NCBI GenBank assembly: GCA_948470475.1
Contig: OX419338.1
Span: 36,702,095 to 36,766,094 of the forward strand
Source: Galaxea fascicularis
Lineage: Eukaryota; Cnidaria; Anthozoa; Scleractinia; Euphylliidae
Length of the DNA: 64,000 bases
Direction: 5' to 3'
Shown: in pieces, positions 16,748 to 28,393 of the stretch
Layout: each line of letters begins with the position of its first letter
Position numbering within the stretch: position 1 is the stretch's first letter
Translations under genes and position numbers: made by a program
Notes under the pieces: model-generated
The model's input: the letters and a program-made list of their open reading frames with translations, nothing else
Database searches by the model: none
What the model was told of the DNA's origin: nothing

Positions 16748-17539
16748 ACTCAGGCATTTGATCTCAATCAAGCTTTTCATGCAGATTTACTCTGGCCATG
16801 ATGGCAAAATCCATCAGCTGGTGGACAGACCTTTTATGTTTAATGCAAATTCAAATTCTCTACTATGTTGATACCAAAATACCAGACCTGCAGACAGACT
16901 AGTTGGATGAAAGATAAAATCCCTTGTCCATGTTTGAGTCTCCAGAAAGAATTAGCTGCGTTAACATTTGCCCCTCAGATTTTTCCCTCCCTGTTTTTCA
17001 GTGTAATGCAAGAACCTTGCAAACCCTAACCCTAATCCCTACTAGGGATATCTATATCACTGTGTACCCAAACCACAGGGATACCCATTTCACTGTTCCA
17101 CCCTGCCTTGTAGCCAGCTTACCATCAAGAATATCCCTATCCCACTTCCTTCTAGACCAGAAAACCATGTTACTTTACACAAAAAGTTCCATCTGTAGGC
17201 ACATGGACCAAATTTTTTAACAATAATGCTCCCTCTGTTGTACATCTTCAAGGTATTTTGGGTCTCAGCTTGTGCCACTTTCTCAACCATTTGGAAACAA
17301 GGCCAAAACAATTTTCCCACAATTGATGGCTTCTGAGTGGCTTCTTGAATCATTTGTGCCTGTTGTGATGGCTGTTGTGATTTCTTTGGTTATCAACTAC
17401 AAATTGCTCTAAGCCGTAGGATATGAAGAAAAACAAAAGTACAGGTCAAATGTAAAATCAATGTGCTTTTTACTTAATGCTTAGATGACATTTCTTTGTC
17501 ATTGACAAGTCAGGTGCTTTTTTGATCACATGATCCTAT
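16748..17539. other. Convergent intergenic region, POLR2D / amine oxidase
   Basis: The 3' flanks of a plus-strand and a minus-strand gene meet here. AAACCCTAACCCTAATCCC at 17020-17038 is a short interstitial telomere-like run. No gene recognised. Confidence 0.5.
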
Positions 17540-20500
17540 CTATCTTATGTTCCTCCAGTCCACTTCAGCAAACCTCCTGGATACACGCATGAGTGTTTTA
17601 GGAGGATTGGGTATGGGTATTTGCCATCCCTCCTTCAAGGCGTTGTTAGCTGACATAATGGCACCCTCAGAGTATCCCCGGTAGGGATGATAGGCGCTGC
17701 CAACAACGTAGATAGGCTCTCCTGGGAATGGTCTCTTGGCCCAGTTGGTGACTTGTTTCATAGATACCCGGCTGCCAGGCCTCTGTAAGTACCTGCAAAG
17801 TACAAAATGTAGCAGTTCATTATGGCAAATTAAGGTAGACGATCTTTCTCCTTTCTCCTCTCAAATTTGAATTTAAATATCAGGCTGGCACGCTGAGTTT
17901 CTCCACACCTCACACAGCATTTTCTTCCAAACTATGTTTACAGAGACACCTGGCCAATTTGGGTAATAAAAGCAACTTCAAAGTTTTAATTACCAAGCTC
18001 CTTCATCCCAATAATGATACACTGTCCCAAGAGGCTTTGGAATTTTCCTGTTAAACTTGTATTCCAAGGCTCGATGAATTTCTTCATCCGCAATAGTTTT
18101 TGGTAACTTGAGGATCTCGCCCCATTTCTCACCACACTCTCCGTCCTTGTACGACACATGTAGGACTGCTTCGCCTTTTGGACCACGCCCACTACAAAGA
18201 CAAGTGATTAAATCAAAATAGTAAGGATGATATTGATGATTAAGTTAGTTATAGTGAATCTCTTGTCGTAAAAGTGACCAACCTATGCGGAACCGTCCAC
18301 CCCAGACAATCACTGTTGGATAAAAATCTTTCCATGGGGTACAGCCTGTCCTTTTCATTCGTATACTCCTCCCACCACGCCATGGGGTACACAGCCGCTC
18401 CCTTAAATGCCGGCCGCGCCAAGATCGATTGAAAAGCTTTCTGATGATGTATTCCTTCCGCTACACTACCTCTGACATTCCTGAACGAGCCAGGAGGAGC
18501 AGCGATGACTAGTTTTGCTGATTTCACTTCATGTTTTGGGGTCTTAAGAGCAAACAAATGTCCCTGCTTTTCTATTGAAATGATTCTGAAATCATCCCCA
18601 GCGAAGATCTTTGCCCCAAGGCTTTTAGCTGATGAAGCCAGAGCGTCGATAAGCGCCGACATTCCTTTTAGGGGGCGTAGCTCTTTTCCTGTCAGTGCAT
18701 TCAGCTGATTATAGTACTCGACAACACCTTCCGGGCTTCCCTGAAGGTCGCCATCGTATCCGAAGACGTCGAAGTAATATCGAGAACCCTCGGGCGTAAG
18801 AAAATGACGCTGGAATGTTTCAAAGGTTGCGAAGTTTTCTATCTGGCTAAGGTGTTCTGCCCTGAAAAGGTAGTCAAGCATTTGAGAGCAGCTCATGTCC
18901 TTGAACACGCCTCGAGTTAAGGTTGGAAAGGATTGTTGTTTGATTTCCTTTTCGTCTCGTGAGACTCTTCCCCTGGTTTCTGTTTTAGGGTTCGGGTAAA
19001 AATTCCAATCTGCATAAGGAATGTTTAACCTTGAAAGGATGTCCCTGAAAGGCAAACGGTAAATTCATTGTTAGGACACTGATCTATAATGCTTTGCATT
19101 ACAGTAAAAACCCGTATAAAAGAACAAGTGACTGTGGATTAAGAACCTCCACGCTGAAATTTGGTGAAAACAACAGCATATATATAACAACCAGTTCAGC
19201 CTGATAAATTCAACTGGTTCTTATATATGAGGAAATACTAATTTTTATGTCGCTGTGTTGGTTATTTGGTTCAAGAACCTATTCCAAAGCTACTACCACT
19301 CATTTATCTGTGCCAGCAACTCCCTTGTAATTAATGACCAGTCCCTTGATTTGAGAGAATGGAGTTCTTAATTTAAAGCAGTGTCTGTTGTGCAATACAG
19401 TGCAATAGTTTTCAAACAGAATTCAACAACATGTTATAAGAACAGCTTGAGGCTGATTTTTCACAAGGTACCCAATATATAAGAACGGCATCAGCCTGAA
19501 ACTGAAAAACAGGTTCTTTTATGCGAATTTTACTGTATTCTAAAGGATTTTGTCTTTCCGGTTAGGAAAATTCCTCTTTCCCGGCCCTCTAACCTTATGA
19601 TAAGCTGGCCCAGTCTCAGAAAACGTCTCCAGCATTCGGAGTTAGGGTTACGGTTAGAAACGTTATCTAGATAGGTATTCAGGATGTTTAAAGCAGCAAG
19701 AAAGTGTAGTATGGACAAAAGACTTCATTAGCGAGATTGCAGAACCCATAAGGAGCGAGATAGATGTTCCCGGCCACTTTCTCCCTACCGATATCTGGAA
19801 TCGTTTTAAAAGGCCTTCGCTCGATTTTGTTTTCCCCTTCAACATTTATCATTTGAATACTGTTCAACTTTTTGAATACATGTGACGTTCGCAGAAAACG
19901 GTTTAAATGGGACACTTGGCCTCCAACACCGATGCCCGAAAGACTGATCATTTTTCCTTGCAGAGCCACAAGTAGATGGTCTCCGCGAGTCTACCTATCA
20001 AGAAGAGTGAGAATTAACTCGGGTTAAGTTGCTTTAAGCTTAACGGTTGTGCTTTCTTTGGTATGTCGCGAATCGGAAGTAAAGGGGAATATGATTAAAT
20101 TTAACCTGGCTGAGATGTTTACCTCATATTTTGATGAGCCATGTCAATTCTCCATGCTCCTAGACCTGAAAACAAGATAAAACTAAATGTGTTAGTTATT
20201 ACATTTAGACCATGTAAGTGAATGGAGGATTCGGCATTAAACACAATTGGCTAACGTAAAGATGGTTTCTGTAAATAAGAGCCAAAGAGTACGGAAAATT
20301 CTGATTTAGTCCTCACCGATGCAGCAACATGATTTATTTGGAAACCAACCGCCCCCTATCTTCTTCGGGCATAGGGTGGGGATTTTGACATTTCCTGGAA
20401 AAAAGTATCAAAATCCCCACCCCCAGGCAAAAAAATAATTGTCAAAAGTATCAAAATCCCCCACCCTAGGCGGTTATATACCCTTCAGTCCTTGTTGCAC

Positions 20501-22455
20501 ACAAGAGGAAAGCAATAAAATTCCCCACCCTGGGGACGTGATGTTCGATCAAAATCCCTACCCTGGGGATATACGTGACAGTTAAATTCCCGTGGGTTGC
20601 CCGAACCCCCCGCTCGGGCTTGACACTGAAAGGTGCATAATTTCTAATATCGGTAAGACTGGCAATATTTAATTTGTGTTCATTCGTGTGTGGTTTACCG
20701 CTGATCATAGATCTGGTAGTAAACACAAGTAAATACATGAACTAAAACAATAGCCCATTTCCGAGTTCATGTCTGCCTCCTCTTTAAAGCGAGTCTAAGT
20801 GCGAAGTTTTTGTTATGAAAATTAGTTTTCATTCGTACGTAAAGTAGAACTAATTACCATCACAAAAACTTCGCACTTAGACTCGCTTTGAAGAGGAGAC
20901 AGACATGAACTCGGAAATGGCCTATTACTATTTCACTAACCTACTGTTGTGTTAAGCACTTGCGGAAAAACATAATCGTAAATTCTCCCACCAAGACGTT
21001 TATCTCTTTCGAACACGCATACTTTGGTTTCTTTGCCATGTCTAAGGAGAGATTCTGCCATGTATAATCCGCTAAGGCCACCTCCAACAATACTTACATC
21101 ACAATTCGTTGGTGTTTCGCAACCACCCCCACCCTCTCCGCCGCCACCTGCTTGAAACAGAATAAATGTTTAAGATCACTTACGGATGCTGTGTGGTTGA
21201 TACAGTTATGTGGGCCTAATCAAATAAAAACCGACAAAAACTCTTATCAAGATTATTAGATTGGATCTAAATAGTTTAAGTGGGTGGATCCTTGCAATAG
21301 GAAGAGAGTTATCTCTTCCCATGGGGACTTACTGCAGTATCCACATGTCTTCTTACAAGCCGTTTTCAAGCTGGGCATCGAGGCGCAATACTTCTTATAG
21401 TGCTTACAGTATTGTTCGCCGTTGTGGTCTTCGCATTCTGAAAAGCAAGAAGCTGGTATAAAAATTAATAATGGCTACAGAAATGAAAAGGATAAGAACC
21501 ATAGGAAGGGGACGAGCGGGAGTCCTAACAATTAGGAACATGGCCTTTATTGGAGATCTTCACTCATTTCGTTGCAGGCAGAACGTTTTGTCGTAATAAT
21601 GTGGCAATTCATATTTCTTTCACAACAGGGAGGTCCCGTGTAGTTGAAGTGGTCAGTTCGTTCTGAATTGCCTCGTCTGGTTCACAAATCCCTTCCCTCT
21701 CATCATCGCGCTTTTAAAATGCTGTATTTTGTTTAGGGGCACCCAACGAGCAAATTAAGCAACAACAAAAAAAAAACTTTGACTCAAATTGCTAGGTTCC
21801 TTGTAATGTTTAAAGACTGTTTGAAGTGCCCAAAAAGTTTAGGGAATGAAATCTGCATTTCAGAAATGGCTAGCTGAATGTTACCTTCGAAAAACTTCTC
21901 TGCGAACTATTTGCTTACCTGAAAATGCTAGGCGACTTTTTCAAGAACCAAAAATTGCAAAAATATCCCTTCCAAAAATCTAAGGGACTATTTCCCCTGG
22001 ATTTTTCTGGTTGCGAATCTTTTAGGTGATGTTTTAGTTAAGAAACCTTTAGCTTTTGGCAATGCATTATCCGAAAGTCTTAGAACGGGTAGACTCTCCC
22101 GCACAGATGTTTCATCGAAGTTTCTCGTTGGGTGCCCCTGTTTGTTCCGCGTTCGACTCCACGATCAGGTTTTTGCATTGCCTGACTGAAATCTGTCGCA
22201 AAAGTCTTTTTCAGTAGACGCCTCAAACTAGCAATTCATCTATTATTTCCTACTGCGGACCATAGATACGGATTAGGGCATGTGGGGCACATTAGAGATT
22301 ATGTTTGAAGTAGCTGAGGACAGTAATGCTCCGCGCTGAAGCGCCTTTCAACCAGAGGTAATTTAAACTAAGAAAGGTAAGAATGCGTTATTTTTACCTC
22401 TTGCGAATGCAAATCCGATAAAGGTTAGAATAAGGACGAGATACACTGTCACCAT
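17540..22455 (-). CDS. Secreted ShKT-domain flavin amine oxidase
   Basis: Seven exons with matching phases: 22455-22398, 21437-21333, 21147-20941, 20165-20123, 19044-18283, 18191-17994, 17792-17540 (1626 nt, 541 aa). Residues 1-18 are a signal peptide (MVTVYLVLILTF...). Residues about 21-53 form a six-cysteine ShKT domain, then a Gly-rich linker (SGGGEGGGG). From about 71 the enzyme begins: FAD dinucleotide-binding SIVGGGLSGLYMA, RLGGRIYDYVF, LGAWRIDMAHQNM, and near the C-terminus VVGSAYHPYRGYSEGAI, the FAD-contacting region of the flavin amine oxidase superfamily. The family oxidises amines or amino acids to yield hydrogen peroxide and ammonia; the substrate cannot be inferred. The ShKT module is the potassium-channel-toxin-like fold but is also common in ordinary extracellular cnidarian enzymes. 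A Tc1/mariner-type MITE and a foldback MITE sit in introns. Confidence 0.88.
19102..19535. mobile_element. Tc1/mariner-like MITE with TA duplication
   Basis: 434 bp in an intron of the amine oxidase gene. Termini are inverted: CAGTAAAAACCCGTATAAAAG at the left and TTATGCGAATTTTACTG at the right, flanked by TA on both sides (19100-19101 and 19536-19537). Several internal ATATAAGAAC/GTTCTTATAT words suggest subterminal repeats. No transposase frame. Termini and TA target site fit the Tc1/mariner superfamily. Confidence 0.75.
20390..20600. repeat. Cluster of AAATCCCCACCC motifs
   Basis: The phrase ATCAAAATCCCCACCC or close variants (TTCCCCACCCTGGGGA, ATCCCTACCCTGGGGA) recurs five to six times at irregular 30-70 bp spacing between amine oxidase exons 3 and 4. 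The words CCCACCC and CCTGGGGA could form imperfect hairpins. It looks like a decayed low-complexity or transposon-internal repeat. Confidence 0.55.
20747..20930. mobile_element. Foldback MITE
   Basis: About 184 bp, with two arms of roughly 75 bp that are near-perfect inverted copies: the left arm begins AATAGCCCATTTCCGAG and the right arm ends GGAAATGGCCTATT, with AAGCGAGTCTAAGTGCGAAG inside both. Loop of about 30 bp. The transcript would form a long hairpin. It lies in the intron just downstream of amine oxidase exon 3. Confidence 0.85.
21734..22140. mobile_element. MITE family A, copy 1 (6-bp TSD)
   Basis: 407 bp. Inverted termini (T/C)AGGGGCACCCAACGAG and CTCGTTGGGTGCCCCTG. Flanked on both sides by TTTGTT, a 6-bp target duplication. 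The interior is closely similar to copy 2 at 41419-41866 (shared TTAGGGAATGAAATCT, GCTAGCTGAATGTTACC, GGCAATGCATTATCCG). No transposase. It lies in amine oxidase intron 1. Confidence 0.85.
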
Positions 22456-23960
22456 TTTCGGGCAGTTTACACTCAAGTGATTACTCACAGGTAAGGGCTG
22501 GTTTCGTCATGTTAAGGCGTTGCACTGTCTATACACGTGTAACAGCTGAGCAAGAGTGAACCTTCAGTTGATAAATAATGCTGGCTTGGGTATTTGACTA
22601 ACACTAGCCATATGGACATTCCATGGGGACTTCATAATCACCATGGAGGAGACTCAATTACAAGCAAGGTCTTTGAAGTGTTTTCAGATATATTTCGCTT
22701 CCACACACAATTTGTCAAGAAGGGCTTTCTATTTTTTAATTATAGTATTCTGAAATGACACCAAAACAAAATTTCCATACACTCCGCTTTTTTTTTTTAT
22801 AAGAACGTCTAATTTTGGAGCTGAGGCTCAACGTTCTTATTTTTTTCGCAATTTGAGTCTGAAAACGTTCTCAAGGTGTTCTAAGTCACACGATGTCCCG
22901 CCAACCAAATGCTGGTAAATGATGGCTTTACAAAAAGCATGGAATATAGAGGTTCGCAACGCGACATCAAGTCACCAGTTCAATTTGCAGTGAAAACGCA
23001 GAAAAAGTTCATGTGTACATAAAATACAACTCATTTAAAAAACAAATGCGCAAAATAAAGATGTTCTTAACTGACTCTCAGCCTGGGCTATGTTCTAATT
23101 ATGTTCTTAAAATTTGGGGTAATCTCAGCCTCAACGCTCTTACAAAAAAGGCCGATCTTATATAAAAAAAGAGTGCAGTCGGCAAACAGTTTTTCCTCCA
23201 TGTCAAAAGTTAACATTGCTGCGTTTGACTTATCCACGAAACATACAAGTACGAGGACTTCCAAGGGCGGGGCGAGAAGCGACATGGCTTCGAAAACAGT
23301 TGACAATCATCTCCCAAAACACCGACAACCGACAGAAATTGGCAGAAAAAGCGCGACAGTTTGTGAAAAGGGACCATTTGCTTTCAACTCCTGTCTTTGT
23401 TTTCTTTGCGACATTGGCATTTGTCCCTAACCAAATAGGGACGGACAGAGCCGTAAACGAGTGACAAAGCGACACCATACTACCCCTTGGAAGGCTTCAA
23501 GTACTCCTACCAATTGTGCTCCTTGTGCTGCTATCGACCAATCAGTCAGAATAAATAATTTTGTTGGACAAAAAAATTAAAAAAACGCTGCTTCAGATGA
23601 GGTGTTGCGGAATTTCACTAGTGTACAAATTATTTTCTAATTAAAGAGAGGAAGGCCCACAGTTGATTTAAGTTGAAAAGAAGAAGGAAGAGCTGAGAGG
23701 AAAAAACTGTTATTATTTCACCGCTAAGAAGGCGACGTGGGGCCAGCCCTCATAATAACAGAACTCACTGTCAAGGTGGCTTAAGGCCGGCGCAAGGAGA
23801 AGGGACGTAATTTTTTTCGGTCGGAATAAGAAGTTGCATTGCACAGGAAAAGTCTTGGTTTTCATATAAGACGCTGACGTAGACAGGTACGTCGAAAGTG
23901 TCGACGTTAAATATCCAAAGAGGACAAGGCATTTCTTGAAAACTCATTCCGCAAACTTCA
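22456..23960. other. Intergenic, repeat remnants, no gene recognised
   Basis: Two diverged direct copies of a phrase like ATTTTGG-AGCTGAGGCTCAACGTTCTTAT (about 22812 and 23108) suggest an old transposon. Overlapping frames on both strands at 23088-23478 are mutual shadows with no recognisable product. This region should include the amine oxidase promoter close to 22456. Confidence 0.45.
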
Positions 23961-23984
23961 GAAGAGGTTAGGGCCGACTTATAT

Positions 23985-24660
23985 GGTCTCGGGTACCCGA
24001 GACAGCCCCCCTCCGTCGGCGAGACAACTCTACCGAGCGTTTATATGAGAGTTGACCCCACTTAATTATTCATAATTCGTTAAATTTACAAATGTTTATT
24101 TGCTCCTCTTTCCTCCTTCTTTATAGCTTTTTGATTACATATCGTCAATATTTATTGAACATTTCCTTGTTTGGTTCAGGTTGTGCTTCAGCACTTGTTC
24201 TTATAGACACAAACGCGGAGTTAGCTACAGGACGTGGGGATTAGTAAATTCAAATTTAACGTGTCTAACTCCGAACAACTTTAATTCGCCGCTGTATGTG
24301 ATCACTGTGGCCAAGAGCCATTATGGCTTAATTACCTGAAATAAATTAGCGTTTTTAATCCCTGAAATTGGACAAAATCAATTTTTTCCCAAAGGTACGC
24401 ATTTAATTTTCGGCGGTCTCGTCCCGGATACGGGCGAGTCAAAGTGTTTACAGAAGAAAAAGTTGTCCAGCTTGCCAAGGTTACCCTACCTGCCAAGGCG
24501 AGACAACTCGCTTCCCCGAGTTGTCTCACCCACTTCATCTAAACGGTTGATAGAACTTTTCAAAGAAATAAGTAGTATGTTTACATGGAGGGAGGGTGCC
24601 CCGGCTAACCGAGTTACCCGGCTAAACGAGCTACCCTGGAAGAGCCAACTCTTCATACGT
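23985..24660. mobile_element. MITE family B, copy 1
   Basis: Left end TCGGGTACCCGAGACA, then GGCGAGACAACTC and ATTATTCATAATTCGTTAAA. The right part reads GTTGTCTCACCCACTTCATC, AAACGGTTGATAGA, TTTACATGGAGGGAGGG. The same order of landmarks occurs at 35475-36050 inside MTHFR, so the two are copies of one nonautonomous element. Exact ends uncertain. Confidence 0.65.
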
Positions 24661-24719
24661 TTCTTCAGAAAAAGCAAAGAATTATTTACATGCTACACAG
24701 GGTAATCCGCCTTGCGGGG

Positions 24720-25020
24720 GCGCCCTGTATACTGTGTGCAAGGAGTATATGGAAAAGTACGTGCCTGGTTGCCGGAACAGAAAGAAAACTGATCTAGGGC
24801 TGGCGGCCTGGCCCTCCCAGACTATGTTACGAACCGTAGAAGACATTTACGGAACTCTAGCCAAAACAAGTTTATGGAACTCCTGCCAAATACTGAGACT
24901 TACAAGAATAGTTATTTTTGTAGAACTGTCAAGGACTGGAACGCGTTGCCAAGCGAAATTGTTAACATCAAGTCCGCAGATCGTTTTAAAAAAAGTCTTA
25001 TTTGAGTATTTTAGTCAATG
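24720..25020 (+). mobile_element. LINE 3' coding fragment
   Basis: Around 24890-25000 one frame reads ETYKNSYFCRTVKDWNALP then SEIVNIKSADRFKKSLI. The RTVKDWNALP...FKKSL pattern is the usual extreme C-terminus of CR1/jockey-type non-LTR retrotransposon polyproteins. The rest of the element is missing, as expected from... the frames upstream are broken; this is a dead fragment. Confidence 0.6.
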
Positions 25021-25679
25021 ATGAATTTTAATATTGTATAATGATTGATGCTGTGAAATTAATTTTTTAATTATTATGATGATTATTATTATTATTCTTT
25101 TTTGTTTTTTATCCATTATATCTTTTATAGATTTTATTTAGGCGTCTTGCGTGATGGTAACCCCGTTGCAGGACTATAAATTCTTTGAATCTAAAACATT
25201 CATCTTAATATTTTATGCTAAATAATTTAACGTTGCGTTGTAAAAACATAAATAAAGTCCTACGCGAAATTTATTTTCTGGTACAGAAGTACTGTTCATG
25301 ATACACATTTATTTATTTAACCCATTGACATTGACAGTATCAAAAATCCCCTCCAAAGGGAATCATCAACTTCACATTGAAACGAAGGTACTAATTTTTC
25401 GGTCAATTGTCAGTTAACTAATTTTAGTTACCTATTAACTTTCATTTTCTTACTGCGAAAAATATCGCATCATAACCCGAATTTTCTTTACTTGAGCACG
25501 AAATAGCTTCGCCGCTAGGAAAAAACCTTTGTTATTTTTATTAAAAACAACAATCGTATTCAGTATAATAATAGAATGTCGCTCAACTATTAACTTTTCA
25601 TTTATCAGTTAACCACTAATTTTTGGGCCAAATATCAGTTAACTACTATTTTTTAGACCAATTGTCAGTTAACTGTTAA

Positions 25680-26078
25680 CCCCATTAGCACCCACTGAAA
25701 CAGGAAGATACACTGTACCCAAAACTCCTGAACACTCAAGAATCTGCACCTTGTGCCACTCCAATGAAATTGAAAATGAAAGTCACGTCATGATATCTTG
25801 CTCATTTTATAATACGTTTCGCTCCAAACATTTTATGTTATCATGAAAGAATACAACTTCTTTAAAGACCTATATATTATTTCCAAAATTGTGTTCCTTT
25901 TTACAATATTGACCCCATTATCTGCATGCAGATCAGTTGCTGCCTTTGTTTATGACATCACGAATAAAAGACACACAATGTTATTTCAGAATGAGTTTTT
26001 ATTAGAAATTTACATTTGTAATAGGTAATACCATGTATTTATATGGAAATACCGTAATAAATTGTTGTTGTTGTTGTT
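25680..26078 (+). mobile_element. LINE 3' end with (TTG)n tail
   Basis: 25725-25810 encodes HSRICTLCHSNEIENESHV followed by MISCSFY, the Cys-His motif found at the C-terminus of many CR1/L2-like non-LTR reverse transcriptase proteins. A second frame ends near 26028 with YDITNKRHTMLFQNE. The fragment finishes in AATAAATTGTTGTTGTTGTTG, a simple-repeat tail typical of such elements. Frames are disrupted. Confidence 0.65.
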
Positions 26079-26164
26079 GACTCCTGAAAGCGTCCATAGG
26101 CACTCACGTGGAACCAATTCCTTTGTACCACTTGTGACATCATCGTTCTTGACGGTACTCGTCG

Positions 26165-26214
26165 CCTTTGCAGACGCTCTTTTAGCTCGTCACCCAAAAG
26201 AGCGTCTGCAAAGG
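26165..26214. repeat. Perfect 19-bp inverted repeat
   Basis: CCTTTGCAGACGCTCTTTT and its exact reverse complement, separated by 12 bp containing GCTCGTCAC. Likely the core of a foldback transposon; GCTCGTCACGCAACGCTCC at 63662-63681 shares the GCTCGTCAC word. Confidence 0.8.
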
Positions 26215-26732
26215 AGAATACGACGGTATATTTACCAGACAACTTTGATAACTAACTTGTGTGAGAGGACCAGATCTTTCAAAACGTACCCAAATGAACC
26301 CCATTCAGTGAAAGAGGTCAGAGAAAATGTAAAAAATGCCAAAACACCATGTAATTTTCACCAGAAAATTCCACTGAAAATCTTGTCCCACTACTCACTC
26401 ATATTTACCTTCCTTCAAATAATTTCATGATCCTCTGGCCTCTCGTAAAAAACGTTTCCGCCTGAAATGAAGCCTAGTGAATGCCCAACAAAAGGAAAAA
26501 TGGGAAAAGAAAAGCAAAAGATGTGCGCTCCTTCGATTCCTGTTGTTTCAGTTGCCCTCAAACGACGCTTTGCAGGCTTTAGAATTTCACACTGTTTCTT
26601 TCTGATCAGGACGTCTGATTTCCACAATCTTTACAACCAGTATTTCACGGCTAAATGCAACAAATCGAGAGCTGGTTTGTCCGAATCTTCTTTCTCCCCT
26701 CTGATTTTGCTCAGTGAAACCGGAAATCCTAG

Positions 26733-27132
26733 AATAGAGTTCTAAAGTGTGACGTCACAAAAAATTAAATTTGTGAAATTATGGGATTGGGCGCCATTTC
26801 CGAATGAAGTATCCTTAAAAAAGGGTCCTTGCCAAAAATTAGCTCTTAATTGTAATTCCCAGCCGAAATATAAAGGATTGAAATTTGATACTGCCCCATA
26901 TAAATCTCTCTAATTTTGAGTCAGTTCTAAACTGAAGGAACTGAAACAAATTTTGAAGGGTTTGTATGGGATGCCATCAAACTTTGATCCCTCATATCTC
27001 TACCGAGAATTGCAATTCGGAACTGATTTTTGGGAAGAGGGCGTCTTTTAGGATGCTCTATAAGAATATGGCATCATATCCCATAATTTCAAAAACTTTA
27101 TTTTTGTGACGTCATCACTTCACAACTCTATT
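26733..27132. mobile_element. MITE with 45-bp TIRs containing TGACGTCAC
   Basis: About 400 bp. Left arm starts AATAGAGTTCTAAAGTG and continues TGACGTCACAAAAAATTAAA; the right arm is its diverged reverse complement, ending AACTCTATT. The sequence TGACGTCA inside both arms matches a CRE-type (CREB/ATF) site, so each insertion carries two. No coding capacity. Confidence 0.75.
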
Positions 27133-27390
27133 TAAGACTGAAAATCAGAGGTTGTCGCGTTCTTGGTGCTGACCAAAAGTAAAGCGGGCTCTGGAGACGA
27201 GATTGGAATTTGGCACCAGAAACTAAAGCTGGGCTTTCTCTTGACTTAAAAACAACATTTTGGACAGTGGGTTCTTTTTGGCTACACAATGACGAGAAAA
27301 GCTCGATTGCCTTCAAACGGCATAAATCTCCAAAGTTTCCAGGTGTCAAAGCTTTAAATCGATTGTAAATGCCGTAATTTGACAGGTAAG

Positions 27391-27462
27391 GCGTTGGTGG
27401 TATAGTGGTGAGCATAGCTGCCTTCCAAGCAGTTGACCCGGGTTCGATTCCCGGCCAACGCA
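27391..27462 (+). tRNA. tRNA-Gly (anticodon TCC)
   Basis: 72 nt with complete cloverleaf: acceptor arms GCGTTGG/CCAACGC plus discriminator A, D-arm A-box TGGTATAGTGGTGAGCA, anticodon loop CTTCCAA, T-arm B-box GGGTTCGATTCCC. It appears to match the animal consensus for tRNA-Gly-TCC at every position I can compare. A T-run shortly after (27470-27478) is a good pol III terminator. It stands alone among repeats. Confidence 0.95.
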
Positions 27463-28065
27463 TACATTGCTTTTTTTTTAATTTTCTTTCGCCATAAATG
27501 CAAAATTAGCCGAAAGAAAATGGCTGAATGAAAAAAGAGGACAAACACCGAAACCACAAAAATAAAAATAATAATAACCAGGAACACAGAGCGGATAGGT
27601 GAAGGACCGCAGCCAAACTGGCTTTCTACAGTCTGGAGAGTAGAGTAGACAGAGTAGGGCAGAACCGGACGGGATCTCGCGCGTGCACAACCATTTTTAG
27701 TCGCGTGCACCTCACCGCGTGCAATGTCACCAGAAGTCCTGCACTCGTGCGTGTAAGGTTGAAATGACCGTTCAGAAAAAAAAAAAACTCATGGGTGCAC
27801 TGGTTATACTCTGCGGACTGGCTTCCACCAACGTGTCCCAGGTTTGATGTCATTGGGTGCTTACCACTTTCAGGAAAAATCCGGTTGGTAAACACCGACC
27901 AACCGGACAAGTCCCTCTCAAGCCGGAACCGGAATTAGTCTGCTTTACCGTCACTTCTTTTTCTGCGGTACAACAATATCCCGGGAACGATATTGACAGA
28001 AGAACACGACTGTCTTGCCATCTTTCAAGGAACGAAGTGGAGCTCTCAGGGCTCTCAGTACTTAC

Positions 28066-28301
28066 ATCATCTCGTGATTCAACGCTGTTTATACGTTGAA
28101 ACCTGTTGAGCTTGTTTTCATCTTCCCCCACTTTCTTCACACTCAGAAAAGAGAAATTGAATTGGTCACTATATCAGATATACGGTATGTACCCTTGAAA
28201 TACAAAATATGAAAAAAGCGAACGTTTTCTTACCTTGGTGCATGGGTTTTATTTAACATATTTTCCAAAGTTTCCCTATCCACGTTGGTAGGAAACACCA
28301 T
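28066..28301 (-). CDS. Candidate 5' exons of an unidentified gene, divergent from MTHFR
   Basis: Exon A 28301-28234 starts AATATGG (MVFPTNVDRETLENMLNK...) and ends CCAAG|GTAAGA. Exon B 28141-28066 follows TTCTCTTTTCTGAG, continues in phase (VGEDENKLNRFQRINSVES) and ends GATGAT|GTAAGT. Two strong donors and a pyrimidine-rich acceptor with phase agreement are hard to get by chance. I recognise no family and did not find the following exon; without splicing the second frame stays open to 27850. The frame is also open upstream of the ATG for about 30 codons. Head-to-head with MTHFR across about 2.3 kb. Confidence 0.45.
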
Positions 28302-28393
28302 ATTGAAAACACGACCAATCCTGAGAAAGGGCCTGGAAACGGATGTCCGGAATCTTTCGTCATATGGGTCGAAGGTGGCCAAGTGGGATTACA
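28300..28393 (+). other. MTHFR: Possible MTHFR 5' noncoding exon
   Basis: A strong plus-strand donor ACA|GTAAGT at 28393/28394 has no identified coding use; the matching acceptor could be TTGCTTCCCTTAG at 30603. That would place a noncoding first exon here, opposite the divergent candidate gene. Inference from splice signals only; the left end is arbitrary. Confidence 0.25.

Noticed and set aside
17020..17040. Telomere or chromosome end signal (CCCTAA units)
   Set aside because: Only two to three units; similar short runs at 49815, 54160 and 55345 are ordinary interstitial repeats.
19688..19969. 93-aa minus-strand frame between amine oxidase exons 4 and 5
   Set aside because: Exons 4 and 5 join in phase without it (HQNM-R-DILSRL), and it has no recognised similarity; it could be an alternative exon but nothing supports that.
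23088..23478. Overlapping 70-110 aa frames on both strands
   Set aside because: Mutual shadows in repeat-like DNA without splice context or homology.
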